NCBI GenBank assembly: GCA_009731375.1
Contig: BJOX01000229.1
Location: 213,389-260,804, forward strand
DNA length: 47,416 nucleotides
Direction: 5' to 3'
Origin: Paulinella micropora
Taxonomy: Eukaryota; Cercozoa; Imbricatea; Euglyphida
Part shown: positions 10,952-21,574 of the stretch, piece by piece
Numbering within the stretch: the first letter of the stretch is position 1
Layout of the letters: every line of letters begins with the position of its first letter
The notes under the pieces: model-generated
The model's database searches: none
What the model saw: only the letters and a program-made list of their open reading frames with translations
What the model was told of the DNA's origin: nothing
Made by a program: the position numbers and the translations under genes

Positions 10952-11499
10952 CCCCCCCCCCCCCCCCNNNNNNNNNNNNNNNNNNNNNNNNNNNNNNNNN
11001 NNNNNNNNNNNNNNNNNNNNNNNNNNNNNNNNNNNNNNNNNNNNNNNNNNNNNNNNNNNNNNNNNNNNNNNNNNNNNNNNNNNNNNNNNNNNNNNNNNNN
11101 NNNNNNNNNNNNNNNNNNNNNNNNNNNNNNNNNNNNNNNNNNNNNNNNNNNNNNNNNNNNNNNNNNNNNNNNNNNNNNNNNNNNNNNNNNNNNNNNNNNN
11201 NNNNNNNNNNNNNNNNNNNNNNNNNNNNNNNNNNNNNNNNNNNNNNNNNNNNNNNNNNNNNNNNNNNNNNNNNNNNNNNCCCCCCCCCCCCCCCCCCGCC
11301 CACCCACCTCCAGAGCCCCTCAAACCGCTCCTCCTTTTTTTTTGCCCACCCCCTCCCCCTCTATAATTCTTTTCTTTGTTTTTTTCTTGCTATTGTCTTG
11401 TACCACGCTGCAGCCACCAAAGATGTCTTGCGAGCCCAACCCCCCCCTCCCCTGCCCTCTCCCGCCACTATGTCTGTGTTATACTGGGCCTGTTAGAGG
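10841..11499. other. Poly-C tracts around an N gap
   Basis: A C run of about 50 bases precedes a gap at 10968-11279, and another C run follows it. A C/T-rich stretch then leads to the helicase start codon at 11500. No gene is visible. Confidence 0.85.
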
Positions 11500-14114
11500 A
11501 TGGCTTCTTCTTCCTCGTCGGAGCGCGCGCCCTCGTTGCTGGACGGAATACAATTCACGTCGTGGAAGCTGGCGTGCCTCAGGCAGGCCCGCACGGGCAA
11601 GCGATTTCTGTTGCTGCACGAGAACGGCGGGTGCCGCCGCATGCTTCGTCTCTGGCAGGGAAGGGGCGATGGCGCGTTTCCGGCCTGGCTACAGCTCCTG
11701 AAAGACAGTGTACGGGAAGTGCGGCTGACCACCGAAGGTATGCAGCAGGCCGCCGGCGGCGGCTGGCGGTTCTGCGCCTCGGTCGGCCTGCTGGAAGTGT
11801 CGTTAATGGCCAGGCAGGTGTCACAGACGCCCAAGCGGAAGAACACGGCGCAGACCGTGTCGTCCGACGACGAGGACGACGACAACGTGTCGTCCACGGA
11901 AGAACAACTGGCGACCGGGAACCTTAGTGTGGTGGCCGCTCGCAAGTTCCTGACTGCCTTACTGCTGGAGGACCCGCGCTGGGCGCATCTGGCCTCCACG
12001 TTTTCGCTGGAGCGTGTGGCTAAGCGTACGCCCGCCCAGCGGGGACGGTGGTTGAGCCGCTACTATAGCGGCGACCCGCGCGTCTGGTACGAACTGAAGT
12101 TGTGGCTCGGCGACGAGGCCGTGGCGGCCGACTACGGCGCTTACAACCTGTGTGACGCATCTGATTGTTTGTCGCCCCGGCGCTTCGCCCAGTTGCCACT
12201 CGTGCTGCGCAACGCGTGGGCTCAGTTGCTCGGGGAGCACGGGCGCAGGCAGCTGTTGCTGCACTTCTTGCTTGTGACCACGCTGTCGGTACGTTGGGAC
12301 GCGTGCTTTTCGCGCCGGGACCACGGTGTCCCGTGGGCGCGAATTTGCCTGCCGCTGGGCCACGACGACGAGGCCAAGATGTGTTTCTTGGAGACGACGC
12401 AGCTGCTCGGCAGATTGACGCGCAGCGACGGCCCCTGGTGCGAGCTTGTAAGGGCAGGTGCCGAGCCGCGCCTGGCGACAGGACACGCGGGCTTTGAGAG
12501 CGGGCTACAGGCGTTGTGGAACAGCGCGCCTAAATGCGGCACGGCGCACTGCGCGTGGATCCGCGTCGACGACCGCACGGTAGCGCCGCGCGTGTGCTTC
12601 GACCAGGAACGGCAGTTAGTCGCGTTACTACGCGCCGTGCCAGTCAATATCGCGATCGCGGACCTGCCGCAACTCACCGAGTCGCAGCGCGCAGCGCTAC
12701 AAAAGTGCCTGTCGGCCGGCGTCGGGCTGCTGGGCGGCGCGGCCGGGACAGGCAAAACCACATGCGCGTCCGCGGTGCCGCAAACGGGCACGGCGGTGCT
12801 GTTCGTGGCCATGACGCGCAACGCCGTGCGCAACGGGCGCCTGCGCGGCGTCGGAGGGTCGCCAACTGCAGCCGTCGGGGCCGGCGGCGCAATTTCGTTC
12901 CCGGACTACAAGACGCACGCGTGGCTCTGCACCCGCTCGCGGGGCGCCGTGCGTACGCCGGCGCTGGCACCGTACGCGCTGGTAGTGGACGAGGTGTCGC
13001 TCATGTCTCCCGCGTTCCTGCTGCAGCTGCTCCTGGCCCTGCGACGCCTGGCGCCGAACATAGTCCGTGTGTTGCTGCTGGGCGACGACGCGCAGCTGCC
13101 GCCGCTGGGCTACGGGTCCGCGCACTCGCTGGTGCGCGCGCTGTTCCCCGACAGCTGTGCAGAACTCACGACAGTCTTGCGCGGCGACGGCGGCGGGCCG
13201 CGGCGCTGCGCGCAGCAGATGCGCCCGACCCCGCGTGGCTGCGGCAGTGCCTGGTGTACCTGAAATTCACCGGCGAGGACGGCGGCGCGGCGCTGGCGGC
13301 GAAGTTGCAAGCTCTGCACACGCGCCACGCGCTGCCGCCCGTGGGCTTGTGGGCGCGCGTGCAAAAGAAGGAGATTGCCTGGCCCGATTGGCAGTGCGTT
13401 GCCGTGCGGCACAGCGAGGTGGCACTGGTGAACAATAGATTGGCCGCCGCCGCGGGCGCACCACCAGACGCGCGCGGCCAACGTCTGGTCCTGTCGCTGA
13501 AGGTCAGGCTCGAGTGCGCGCTGGAGGCGCTGTCCCCGCCGGAGGGCGTGGAGCTGGACCCAACCACGAGTGACGACGTGAGCCGCGACGACCCGCGCTG
13601 CGTCGGCTACCTGGTGCGCATCCAGGACGTGAAGGTGGACGTGGTTGGCGGCCAAGCGTGGGTGCGCGGCTGCCGGGACGTGGAGTCAACAGCAACGCCC
13701 TTAGCCAACGGTGCGTGGCGCGTGTTCACGCGGTGGCACAGCAAGAGTTCGCCGCGTTTGGTGCAGTTCTGGAGCCGCCGGCAGCACGGCGAGGACGGGG
13801 GGCTGTGCCTGGCCTTCTGCCTGACGGACTTTTGCGTGCAGGGCTCCGAGTTCGACGACGTGTACGTGCTGCTGTCGCCGACGCCGTTCTGCCCGCTGAA
13901 CTTGCACCTGCGGAAGCTGTTGTACACGTCGCTGTCGCGCTGCCGGCGCTCGTGCGAGGTGTGGGTGCCGCAGCGCGACCGCGGCGCGACTTGGCCGAGC
14001 GAGCCAGTGGCTTTCTGGCAGCGCGTGCAGAACAGTAGCCACGAGCCCCGCACCATCACGGCCAGCCGCCGCGAAAGCTGGCCACTGGCCGGGACTCCCC
14101 TGCCTGTAGCATAG
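11500..14114 (+). pseudogene. Superfamily 1 helicase (RecD/PIF1-like), one frameshift
   Basis: An ATP-dependent DNA helicase, probably for replication or recombination of the element. The first frame begins MASSSSSERA and has a variable N-terminal 400 residues with an acidic DDEDDD patch. It then shows Walker A GGAAGTGKTT (K about 419), Walker B VVDEVSLMS (D497, E498) and motif III LLGDDAQLPPLG (about 525-536). Near 13190, in a CGG-rich run, coding shifts frame. The second frame carries the C-terminal helicase region: LTDFCVQGSEFDDVYVLL, a degenerate form of the UvrD_C_2 'T.HK.QG..F' motif, and motif VI YTSLSRCRR. Total about 870 codons. GC content is far higher than in genes E and F or the retrotransposon. 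Frameshift aside, all main motifs are present. Family is well supported; virus type is not. Confidence 0.85.
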
Positions 14115-14463
14115 AAGAAGAGGAGAAGGAGCCCGGGCCCCCCCTTTTTTTTGGTTTCCGAACCCTGTTCTCTAGCTTCTCTTTTTTTTGGTGAAAGAAA
14201 AATACCTCCTTCCCGCCTTACACCGCTCTTTTGTGATTTATACAGTAATGCAGTGAGCACGGGGCCGGGGGGAATGGGGGAAGGAAAGTGAGGAGGGGCC
14301 GGGGGGAGTGGAGGCAGGCATTTCACTTTGCCTTTCTTTTTTTAGCATCCTGCTTTTTTGGGGGGGGGAGGGTGGTCCTATTGTTTTTGCTCTGTTATAT
14401 CTTACTAAAAGAAAATCGTAACTCTCAGAGCCTTGTAACTCGAAACGAAGCACACAAAAAAAA
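14115..14463. other. Intergenic region, homopolymer-rich
   Basis: G-rich, C-rich and T-rich low-complexity sequence ending in 'cacaaaaaaa' directly before the gene E start codon. No gene is seen. Confidence 0.6.
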
Positions 14464-15331
14464 TGAGCGCCCGCGAGATGACCATGCAAGGCCAGTGGAC
14501 TCAGCAACTGTTCCTGAACTTTACTAAGATTTTTCATGCATACAAGACAGACTTGGGGGATCAGTTGCCACGCCAGATAAACGCTTGCTGGTTCATGAGG
14601 CCTTGGATAAGTACTTGTGGAAAATAGTGAAGAGCGAGCAAGGGCAGATGTTAGACGCTTATATCAAAGGCGGGATTGAAGGCAAAGCACTAGCAAAAGA
14701 AAACCTGGACTTCGTGTCCAAGATTTCAGCTTCAGCAAAGACACACTTTCTGGACGATGCGGGATTTTCCCAGCATTATCAACTCTTGGAAGAAAAGTTA
14801 GCTGATATTAAACGTTTATCAGCGACCGCTCCTCGAGATCGTGAAAAGGGCAGCCCCGTAAGAGCGGAGATGCGGAAGTTTTTCAACGACTGGACGACAA
14901 TCAATCCAAACTCGTTGCCCGCCGTGTTTTTTCGGGGTGCTATCTACGGCTATTTGTGTAATGGACAGTGGACGGTTCACACTGTGGAGGGTTTGGGAAA
15001 ACTCGCTAGATCAAAGTACACCAAGCACACTGGTGACAAGAACGGCTATACTTACTACATGGTCATAAAGTCAGCTGTCGTCTGCAAGCATAAGGAAGGG
15101 GTGGCCGGCAACCAGGAAGGAACCGTGGTGGTAGTCGCAACTTCGGAAGGAGATGAACACAAGCAAGCAATGCAATACCTTGCAAGAGAAATGCGCTGTC
15201 CCCGAGAATACAATTTAAATCAGCTTGCGGATTTAAATACAAACATGTATGCAAAAGAGAAATCGGCGGAAGAAGCAGCCGACCGTTTAATGGGACATCT
15301 GAAAAATGGATCAAAGAAGGGCCGATCTTGA
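14464..15331 (+). pseudogene. Unrecognised gene E of the virus-like block, one frameshift
   Basis: The ATG follows an A run. The first frame (MSAREMTMQGQW, then a helical segment) continues until about 14565. Coding then moves one frame, reading ATPDKRLLVHEALDKYLWK and on to a TGA at 15329-15331. The intact product would be about 289 residues, mostly helical, with a middle part rich in aromatic residues (FFRGAIYGYLCNGQWTVHT) and a Lys-rich end. An AATAAA lies 12 bases past the stop. Composition is near 50% GC, unlike the adjoining helicase. I do not recognise the family. Confidence 0.6.
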
Positions 15332-15343
15332 TCACGAGGTCGA

Positions 15344-15349
15344 AATAAA
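15344..15349 (+). terminator. Polyadenylation signal after gene E
   Basis: AATAAA sits 12 bases downstream of the gene E stop codon. Confidence 0.5.
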
Positions 15350-16006
15350 CAAATACTCTAACCAAACTTCTCTTTCTGTGCTTCAAACGAACGCGGTGGC
15401 TGACTTTTCTTTGCTTTTTTTTTCGTTGTGAGAGTTGTACTTCTCTCCCCCACCCTAGAAGAAGAAAAGCAGCTCTAGCAAGGCCATAACTTGAACCAGA
15501 CGTCGCATGGTAGCCAAAGAAGTGTGGCCGCGCGGTCGGCCCCCCCGCTCTAACTTTTGCTTTTTGTCCTGGTGCTGAGCACTCATTTTCAGACCATTCC
15601 CCCTTTTTTTTTAAATTAAAAAAAAGAATGAAGCTACGGCCACAAACCTAGCAGCCACACCCTTCACCACCTTCACACCCCCCCCCCCCCCCCCCCCCCC
15701 CCCCTTTCTCCCNNNNNNNNNNNNNNNNNNNNNNNNNNNNNNNNNNNNNNNNNNNNNNNNNNNNNNNNNNNNNNNNNNNNNNNNNNNNNNNNNNNNNCAG
15801 CCTCCCTCGTTTCTCGTCACAAGCTAGGCTCCGGCCCTCCCCGCCCCTGCCGTGCTCCCCGCACCCCCCTGCCGTGCTTCTTTTGGAAAGAACGTACACA
15901 AAAAGAAAATTCAGGTGGGCCTTGTCTTGATAAGAGATTTCTGATAAATAATAATAACCTGTTGTTTTTTTACTTGAGTTTTAAAAACAAGCAGGCACGG
16001 AAACCT
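15350..16006. other. Intergenic region with poly-C tract and N gap
   Basis: Unique sequence of about 300 bp without a convincing frame, then a C run and a gap at 15713-15797, then a short A/T-rich leader before the gene F start region. Nothing else is recognised. Confidence 0.7.
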
Positions 16007-18165
16007 ATGGAGCCTTCCAGGAAGAAAGTCGGCATAAATTGTGCTGCACATAATACAAGCTGATACTAAGGCACGGCCAACCCTGCAGGAAAAAGAGAAG
16101 TTTTGAAAAACTCATTACAGGCGAAGCAGGTGACTTCGAACAAGGGATAAAAGACTTTGTGGCTGAGATCCGAGGCTTGATTTTAGAAGATGACACCAAA
16201 GGTCTGTGGCGGTTAGCGAAGATCTTTGTCTCCACCAGACCTATATCTCACGTTCCAATCATTGATGCTAAATACGAGGCAAACCGCATTTTCGTGAGTG
16301 CTATTCTTGCCAACGAACTTGTATTTTCGGCTATGGTAAAGTACCAAAGCAAGAGTCGAACACTCGGCGCACTAAAAGGGTGGAAAATTGATTGGAAGAC
16401 AAAAGAAATTTATTATTGGGACCGCATTTGGGCGACGGTACTTTGGCACTGGCCAATCGTGGCAAGGAAGCTGCCTTGGAGAGCGCGCTACGTTGCGGAT
16501 AATCAGTACACTGACGACGTTTCTGTTTTGCTGATTGCTTTGTCACCCAACGAAAATGTCCGCACACAGACAAGATTGAAAATAGCAAAGCATCTTTTGG
16601 ACCCCGAGAAGCTAATACCTTACAACGCCTTTAATGACCTATATCGATTTTTATGCGAAGGAGAGGGTTCTCGAAATTCACAAGCCCGCAAACAAAAAAT
16701 GCTGCGGGGCCTGACAGAAATGAATAGCTTTTGTACAATCTTCCAGGAGGAAGATCAGACAGATAGTAGGGGAGGATTTCTTCAGAGAATCTGCACCAAG
16801 GGCGCGCAATACAGCATTGTTTTGCCTGTTCTGCCATTGCTGCTACAAACATTCCCAACCCTCAGGCCCCCTACGTACGGCGGTGTTTTCGAGTTTTTAG
16901 TGGCGTCGTGGACGAACCAAGCGGACAAGAGAAACATGCTACTGACCTTGGCTAAATTGCGTAGCTTTAGCGAGGCCCTCCGGATAGGCGACGCAATCTA
17001 TGCTTCCGGCGGGTTCTTGCAAAGTATCCTCCTCGAAATGCGGTGGCCTACTGCGATGTGTTGCCTGTTCTGCCGTTGCTGCTACAAACATTCCCAACAG
17101 GCCCCCTGCGTACGGCAGTGTTTGCCAGTTTTTAGTGGCGCCCTACACGAGGCAAGTGGACAAAGAAGACATGCTACTAGCCCTGGCTGAATTGCGTAGC
17201 TTTAGCGAGGCCTTGCAGACAGACGACGCCAAAGATCCTAACAGATGAGGCTTCCTGCAGAGAATCTGCACCGGAAGCATCGTGTGCGACGCGGTTTCGC
17301 CCGTTCTGCCGTTGCTGGTACAAACATTCCCCAGCCTCGGGCACCCTAAGTAGCACTGTTTGCAAATTTCTAATGGCGCCCGGCACGAGCCAAACGAACA
17401 AGACAAACATGCTACTAGCCTTGGCTAAATTGCGTGGCTTTAGCGAGGCCTTCCTGACAGAGGACGCCAAAGATCCTGCCGGGGGGTTCCTGCAGAGAAT
17501 CTGCACCGACAGTGCGACATACAGCAAGGCGTTGTCCGTCCTGCTCTTGCTGGTACAAACATTCCCCAGCCTCGGGCACCCTACGTACCGCACTGTTTGC
17601 AAATTTCTAATGGTGCCCGGCACGAACCAAACGAACAAGACAGGCGCTACTAGCCTTGGCTAAATTGCATGGCTTTAGCGAGGCCTTCCAGACAGAGGAC
17701 GCCAAAGATCCTGCCGGGGGGTTCCTGCAGAGAATCTGCACCGACGGTGCGACATACAGCGATGTGTTGCCTGTTCTGCCGTTGCTAGTACAAACATTCC
17801 CCGGCCTCGGGCACCCTAGGTACGGCACTGTTTGCGAGTTTCTAGTGGCGCCCGACACAAACGATGTGGACAAAAAAGACATGCTACTACCTTTGGCTGA
17901 ATTGAGTGGCTTTGGCCAGGCCTTCCAGACAGAGGACACCAAAGATCCTACCGGGGGGTTCCTGAACAGCGTGTACCACAGCTCCGATTATGCGCCCATC
18001 TTGCCCGAGCTGTTCTACCTGTTGCCAGAATTAACCTTGTCTAATGATAACATACTTCAATTTGACTTAGATGAGGACATATACAATGCATTCTCCACAC
18101 TTCCATTTGATTCAGTATATATAGATCCGCTGGACCAAGCACTAACACGCTGGGCCAAGCACTAA
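16007..18165 (+). pseudogene. Gene F: tandem-repeat protein of the virus-like block, several frameshifts
   Basis: A likely ATG at 16007 opens a short frame that stops at about 16061; the main frame then reads from about 16050 (GIKDFVAEIRGLILEDD). The N-terminal 200 residues are globular and unrecognised (WKIDWKTKEIYYWDRIW). From 16771 come about five tandem units of about 79 residues with the pattern GGFLQRICT....VLPVLPLLLQTFP, a conserved Tyr-Gly then a strand and helix ending FSEA....DAKDPA. The unit boundaries change frame, and unit three carries TGA in place of the first Gly codon. The C-terminal tail (NSVYHSSDYAPILPELFYLLPEL) ends at 18163-18165. Alpha-helical repeat scaffold is the best structural guess. 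About 700 residues if intact. Confidence 0.6.
16771..17957 (+). repeat. Tandem coding repeat, five units of about 237 bp
   Basis: Unit starts at 16771, 17008, 17246, 17481 and 17716, with a sixth partial start at 17953. Spacings are 237, 238, 235, 235 and 237 bp. Each unit starts with a GGGGGGTTCCTGCAGAG-like sequence. The 238- and 235-bp units break the reading frame, while the 237-bp units keep it. Units 3 to 5 are more alike than units 1 and 2, pointing to recent expansion at the 3' side. Confidence 0.85.
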
Positions 18166-18270
18166 CACGTGCATGTAAACCTGTGGATTGACAATGAAAA
18201 AAAAAATGCGCCCCCATAAATAATCGGGTGCGAAAGAAAAAAAAAGCCGCCCCCCCCCNNNNNNNNNNTC
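18166..18270. other. A-rich spacer with 10-N gap
   Basis: A-rich sequence and a C run lead into a gap at 18259-18268. A contig join here is likely because the sequence right after it repeats at 20058. Confidence 0.7.
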
Positions 18271-18465
18271 CAGACCACTGCAGTGCCCCAGGGCGCATTG
18301 CACGACGGCCAGCGCGTAGTATCTGGTAGCTTGGGTAGAAACCCGCTTAGCGTCAGGTCCTCCCGCCCACAGCATCTGAAAGAAGAGGAGGGAAAGATGC
18401 ACCAAACAAAAAGCTCGCAAATTTCTTTTTTGGGCACAAGCCCGCGTGATGCATACAATTGCAAC
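18271..18465. repeat. Direct repeat copy 1 flanking the kinase gene
   Basis: About 195 bp matches 20058-20255 with scattered differences. On the minus strand it holds the same start codon context and first about 30 codons (MLWAGGPD.KRV.TQATRYYA) as the kinase reading frame at 20162, then is cut off at the N gap. Confidence 0.85.
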
Positions 18466-18701
18466 AAAGAGACCCCTTCACCCCCCCCCCCCCCCCTTTT
18501 TCCGGCAAGGGGAGAAGCACCCCGCCCCCCTCTTTTCTCTCTTCTTCTCTCTTCCTCCCTATGCCCCCGGCCGCCACAAAAACCAGGCCTGAGGATTCTA
18601 CGTTCGACACTTCTTGGCCTTGTTAGCTCCTGGCCTCGTGATATGGCCAAAAAAGGACGATTTTGCCGGAAAGCTCTGAAGTACTGCCCTTTTTGACCGT
18701 A
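18466..18701. other. Spacer with poly-C tract
   Basis: A C run near 18480 and C/T-rich sequence, then unique sequence up to the kinase stop codon. No gene is supported. Confidence 0.6.
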
Positions 18702-20162
18702 TCAGCCCGCGGGGGGCACCAGCCGAGAGGATTGGGTAACCTTGGCCGTGGGGGGTGGCGGCTGCGGAAGGTGGTACGCTGCGCCGATGAAGTAGGCTGG
18801 TAGTCGCAGCGTGACCTGGCCGGCAGCGCACACTGCCAGGGGAGGTGCTGCTCGTTCCAGCGCCGCGCGGAAGGCCCGCGGGTTCGTCGTGCTAACCAAG
18901 AGCTCCACGGTCACGTGGGGGGGCAGGTGGTACTCCACCTCGTAGCTCACGGCGGCCGGGTCCAAGCCCAGCAGCTGCAGGTGCTGCCGCTGGAACAACA
19001 GCAGGTCCACTCTGGCCAAAGCCTCCCAGCGCCCAACGTGCGCATAGTGGCGCAGCCTGGGCAGCTGTTCAAGCCCAGCCGAGGCTAACTTCGTGCGGGC
19101 GCCGCCCTTGGGAAAAAACTTTTCCAAGATAGGCAAGAAGTTGGCGTCAAACGTCAGGTGCGCCAACGACAGGTAGTCCAGGAAGGTGCTAATAGTATCC
19201 GCATTCGCGGGCTTGACCAGGTCGTAGTCAATCACCGTGACCTGGTGGGGGCCCTGCACCAGGACGTTGCCTGCGTGCAGGTCGTTGTGCGCGTACCCAG
19301 CCGCGTGCATCTCCGCAATGACGCGTTCCACACGCACCAGGACCTCCGGCAGGCCGGCCGCCGCGGGGCTTCGCAGCATTCGGGACAAGGGCTCGCCTTC
19401 GCTTTGGGCCACAGCGTCTGCATGACCAGCAGTGACTTGGCGCGGTGCTCCCACCCCTGCTGGTAACGGCTGTATGGACCATCCGCAAGCGATTGCAGCA
19501 GCAGTGGCGCGGTCTTGCTGGCCCTCCGGAAACCGTACCGCAGCAACGGTACCACGCCCCTGGCGGACCTCGCAAAGGGCGAACTCGAAAACCGCGTTTG
19601 GTGCCAGAAGATGCCCTGTCCCGGCACCAGGTCGCCCACCGCGCAGCGGGCCTCCTTGAGGACCTGGCCCTGCCCGTGCACGTCGTAGACTGTACCGATG
19701 GCCCCGTGGCCCAGCGAGGTTAGGCCCTCGGCCTCCAAAAAGTGCCGCCTGCCAAAGTCCAGCCAGAAATCGGGCGGTGGCGGTGGTAGAGACTGTCCTG
19801 CGTGCCGGAACATCAGCAGGCGCACGTCGTTGCCCGCCAGGCGCTGCAGCTCGAGGAAAAGGTCCGGCATTCTCAGGCTTCCTCCTCCTATAGAAGCCGG
19901 CGACGAAGAGCGGCTGGTGTGCCACAGCCCATCATCGCCTGCCGTAAAGTCTGACTCGTCCGGCGTGCAGGTAACCGGTCCGTCCGCCCAGGTCGCGCGC
20001 CAGCCGCGCGGCTGCCGCGGCTAGCCAAACACACTGCCGCTCTGCCACGAGGCCGAACTCCAGACCACTGACCGGCAGGGCGCATTGCACAACGGCCAGC
20101 GCGTAGTATCTGGTAGCCTGGGTAGGAACCCGCTTAGTGTCAGGTCCCCCCGCCCACAGCAT
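18702..20162 (-). pseudogene. Protein-kinase-like gene G, frameshifted
   Basis: A Ser/Thr-type protein kinase fold, presumably a viral regulator of host or viral proteins. On the minus strand one frame, with an ATG at 19870, carries the glycine loop LGHGAIGTVYDV and the lysine strand VLKEARC, up to about 19400. Another frame then supplies the catalytic loop HNDLHAGNVLV and the metal-binding strand VIDYDL, with DYD in place of DFG, and runs to a stop at 18702. So one frameshift near 19400 splits the kinase. Upstream, an ATG at 20162 opens a 76-codon frame (MLWAGGPDTKRVPTQ) that ends near 19932, just where the kinase frame is already open (DESDFTAGDDGLW). This suggests a longer protein of about 480 residues with a second break. 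HNDLH resembles RIO/BUD32-like and viral kinases; the subfamily is unsure. Confidence 0.75.
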
Positions 20163-20255
20163 CGGAAAGAAGAGGAGAGAAAAGATGCACCAAAAGAAAA
20201 AAAAAGCTTAGAAATTTCTTTTCTGAGCACAAGCCCGCCCGATTCATACAATTGA
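20058..20255. repeat. Direct repeat copy 2 flanking the kinase gene
   Basis: Counterpart of 18271-18465. It spans the upstream region and the first codons of the kinase-associated frame, so it probably contains the promoter of that gene. Confidence 0.85.
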
Positions 20256-20799
20256 AACTAAGAACCCAGCTCAACTAACGTGCTCGAGCTGGAGGTGGGA
20301 GGAACGCCCCAGCAACAAAGAGACCCCCTCACTTGCCCCTCCCCCTCTCCCCCTCTGTGTTGCAATGCGCGGGAAGGCCGGCAGGAAACGAAGGGGGGGG
20401 GGGGGGGGGGGCCCCCGGGGGNNNNNNNNNNNNNNNNNNNNNNNNNNNNNNNNNNNNNNNNNNNNNNNNNNNNNNNNNNNNNNNNNNNNNNNNNNNNNNN
20501 NNNNNNNNNNNNNNNNNNNNNNNNNNNNNNNNNNNNNNNNNNNNNNNNNNNNNNNNNNNNNNNNNNNNNNNNNNNNNNNNNNNNNNNNNNNNNNCCCCCC
20601 CCCCGCCCCCCCCCCCCCCCCCTTCCTCTCTACCTTTCTTTTATCTTTGGTCCGCCGGGCGTCCAACCCCCAAAATCCTGCGCAGGCCGGGAGAAGAAAA
20701 AAAAACCCAACGATTCCGGCGGGTGGTGAAAGAAGAAGGGAAGGGAGGAGAGGGAGCAGCGCGGTCGTCTCTGGCCAGACAGATCTACAAAAACAAGCA
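20256..20799. other. Intergenic region with poly-G/poly-C tracts and N gap
   Basis: Includes a G run, a gap at 20422-20594, a C run and a short A-rich leader (ctacaaaaacaagca) before the gene H start codon. No gene is supported. Confidence 0.75.
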
Positions 20800-21159
20800 A
20801 TGACGGACATTAGGCTGCAGCACGCGGTAGAGGTCGTAATAGAGCTCTTACAACAAGACGCGGCCACGAACAGCGGTTTGCAAACCAGAGTTTTGGTCGG
20901 GGGCCTGGTTGACAGCTGTGCAGAGCAAATTACGTACCTGCAGGCCTGGCAGGCCGGGCTCGGTCCGTCTGCCGATTTAGAGACGTTGCGGAACAAGATA
21001 ACAACGTTGAAACAAGAGCAGAACGACTGGTTCGAAAAACGCCTGGACCGGGGGGGCCAAGACGTTTTTCAGGCCCAGATCTCACGGCTGGACCTCCAGA
21101 TCTCTAGCCTAGAAAAGGTCTGGCACAACCTGCGATACACACTGAGGACGATGCGTTAG
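20800..21159 (+). CDS. Small intact protein H of the virus-like block
   Basis: Intact ATG-to-TAG frame of 119 codons starting MTDIRLQHAVEVVIELLQQD. The N-terminal half is helical with a Gly-Gly-Leu-Val turn. The C-terminal half (DLETLRNKITTLKQEQNDW, then a Leu/Ile-spaced stretch SRLDLQISSLEKV) has heptad spacing typical of a coiled coil. The start is chosen because it is the first ATG after an A-rich leader and upstream sequence is poly-C beside a gap. It is the only gene in the block with no break, which could mean chance (it is short) or retained function. Family unknown. Confidence 0.65.
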   Translation: MTDIRLQHAVEVVIELLQQDAATNSGLQTRVLVGGLVDSCAEQITYLQAWQAGLGPSADLETLRNKITTLKQEQNDWFEKRLDRGGQDVFQAQISRLDLQISSLEKVWHNLRYTLRTMR

Positions 21160-21574
21160 GAATGTGCGCAACGAAAAGGGGCAGCGACCCTCTTGGTCCG
21201 CTGCTTGATGTTCTTTTTTTGATTTTGTCCAAGAATTCGGCGCTGGCCAAGAGGGAGAAAAAAAAGGTGCGAGGGTCGGTTAAGAACCTCTGGAAAGAAG
21301 AAAAGCCTTTTAACGAAAAAAAAACGAGAAGGGGGGGCTGTTTTTTTTGTACATTAAAAAAAGTTATTCTTCTTGCCTGATTTTAAGTTCTGGCATTTTT
21401 CTGCCCTGGCAGTTGTTTTTTCCTACTTGCGTTTGTTTCCTTTTGTTTGGTTCGCAAGGGTGCCTCGAGGCTCCCGTACTTTTCTGGCGACTTCTCCACC
21501 AGGTTTCTTTGTCTGGGCGGTTTTTTTTTTGAAGTTAGGGCGCTGAAAATCACGGGCCCATGATTATACAGTTG
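21160..21574. other. Intergenic region between genes H and I
   Basis: T-rich and A-rich tracts and unique sequence. No coding signal or poly(A) hexamer was recognised. Confidence 0.5.

Noticed and set aside
10771-11496. Frames running through N gaps (also near 5.8, 15.7, 20.5, 34.1-34.7 and 42.3 kb)
   Set aside because: The frame is carried by unknown bases and poly-C or poly-G, so they have no support as genes.
11579-13655. Minus-strand frames opposite the helicase
   Set aside because: High G+C content creates long antisense frames; helicase motifs are on the plus strand only.
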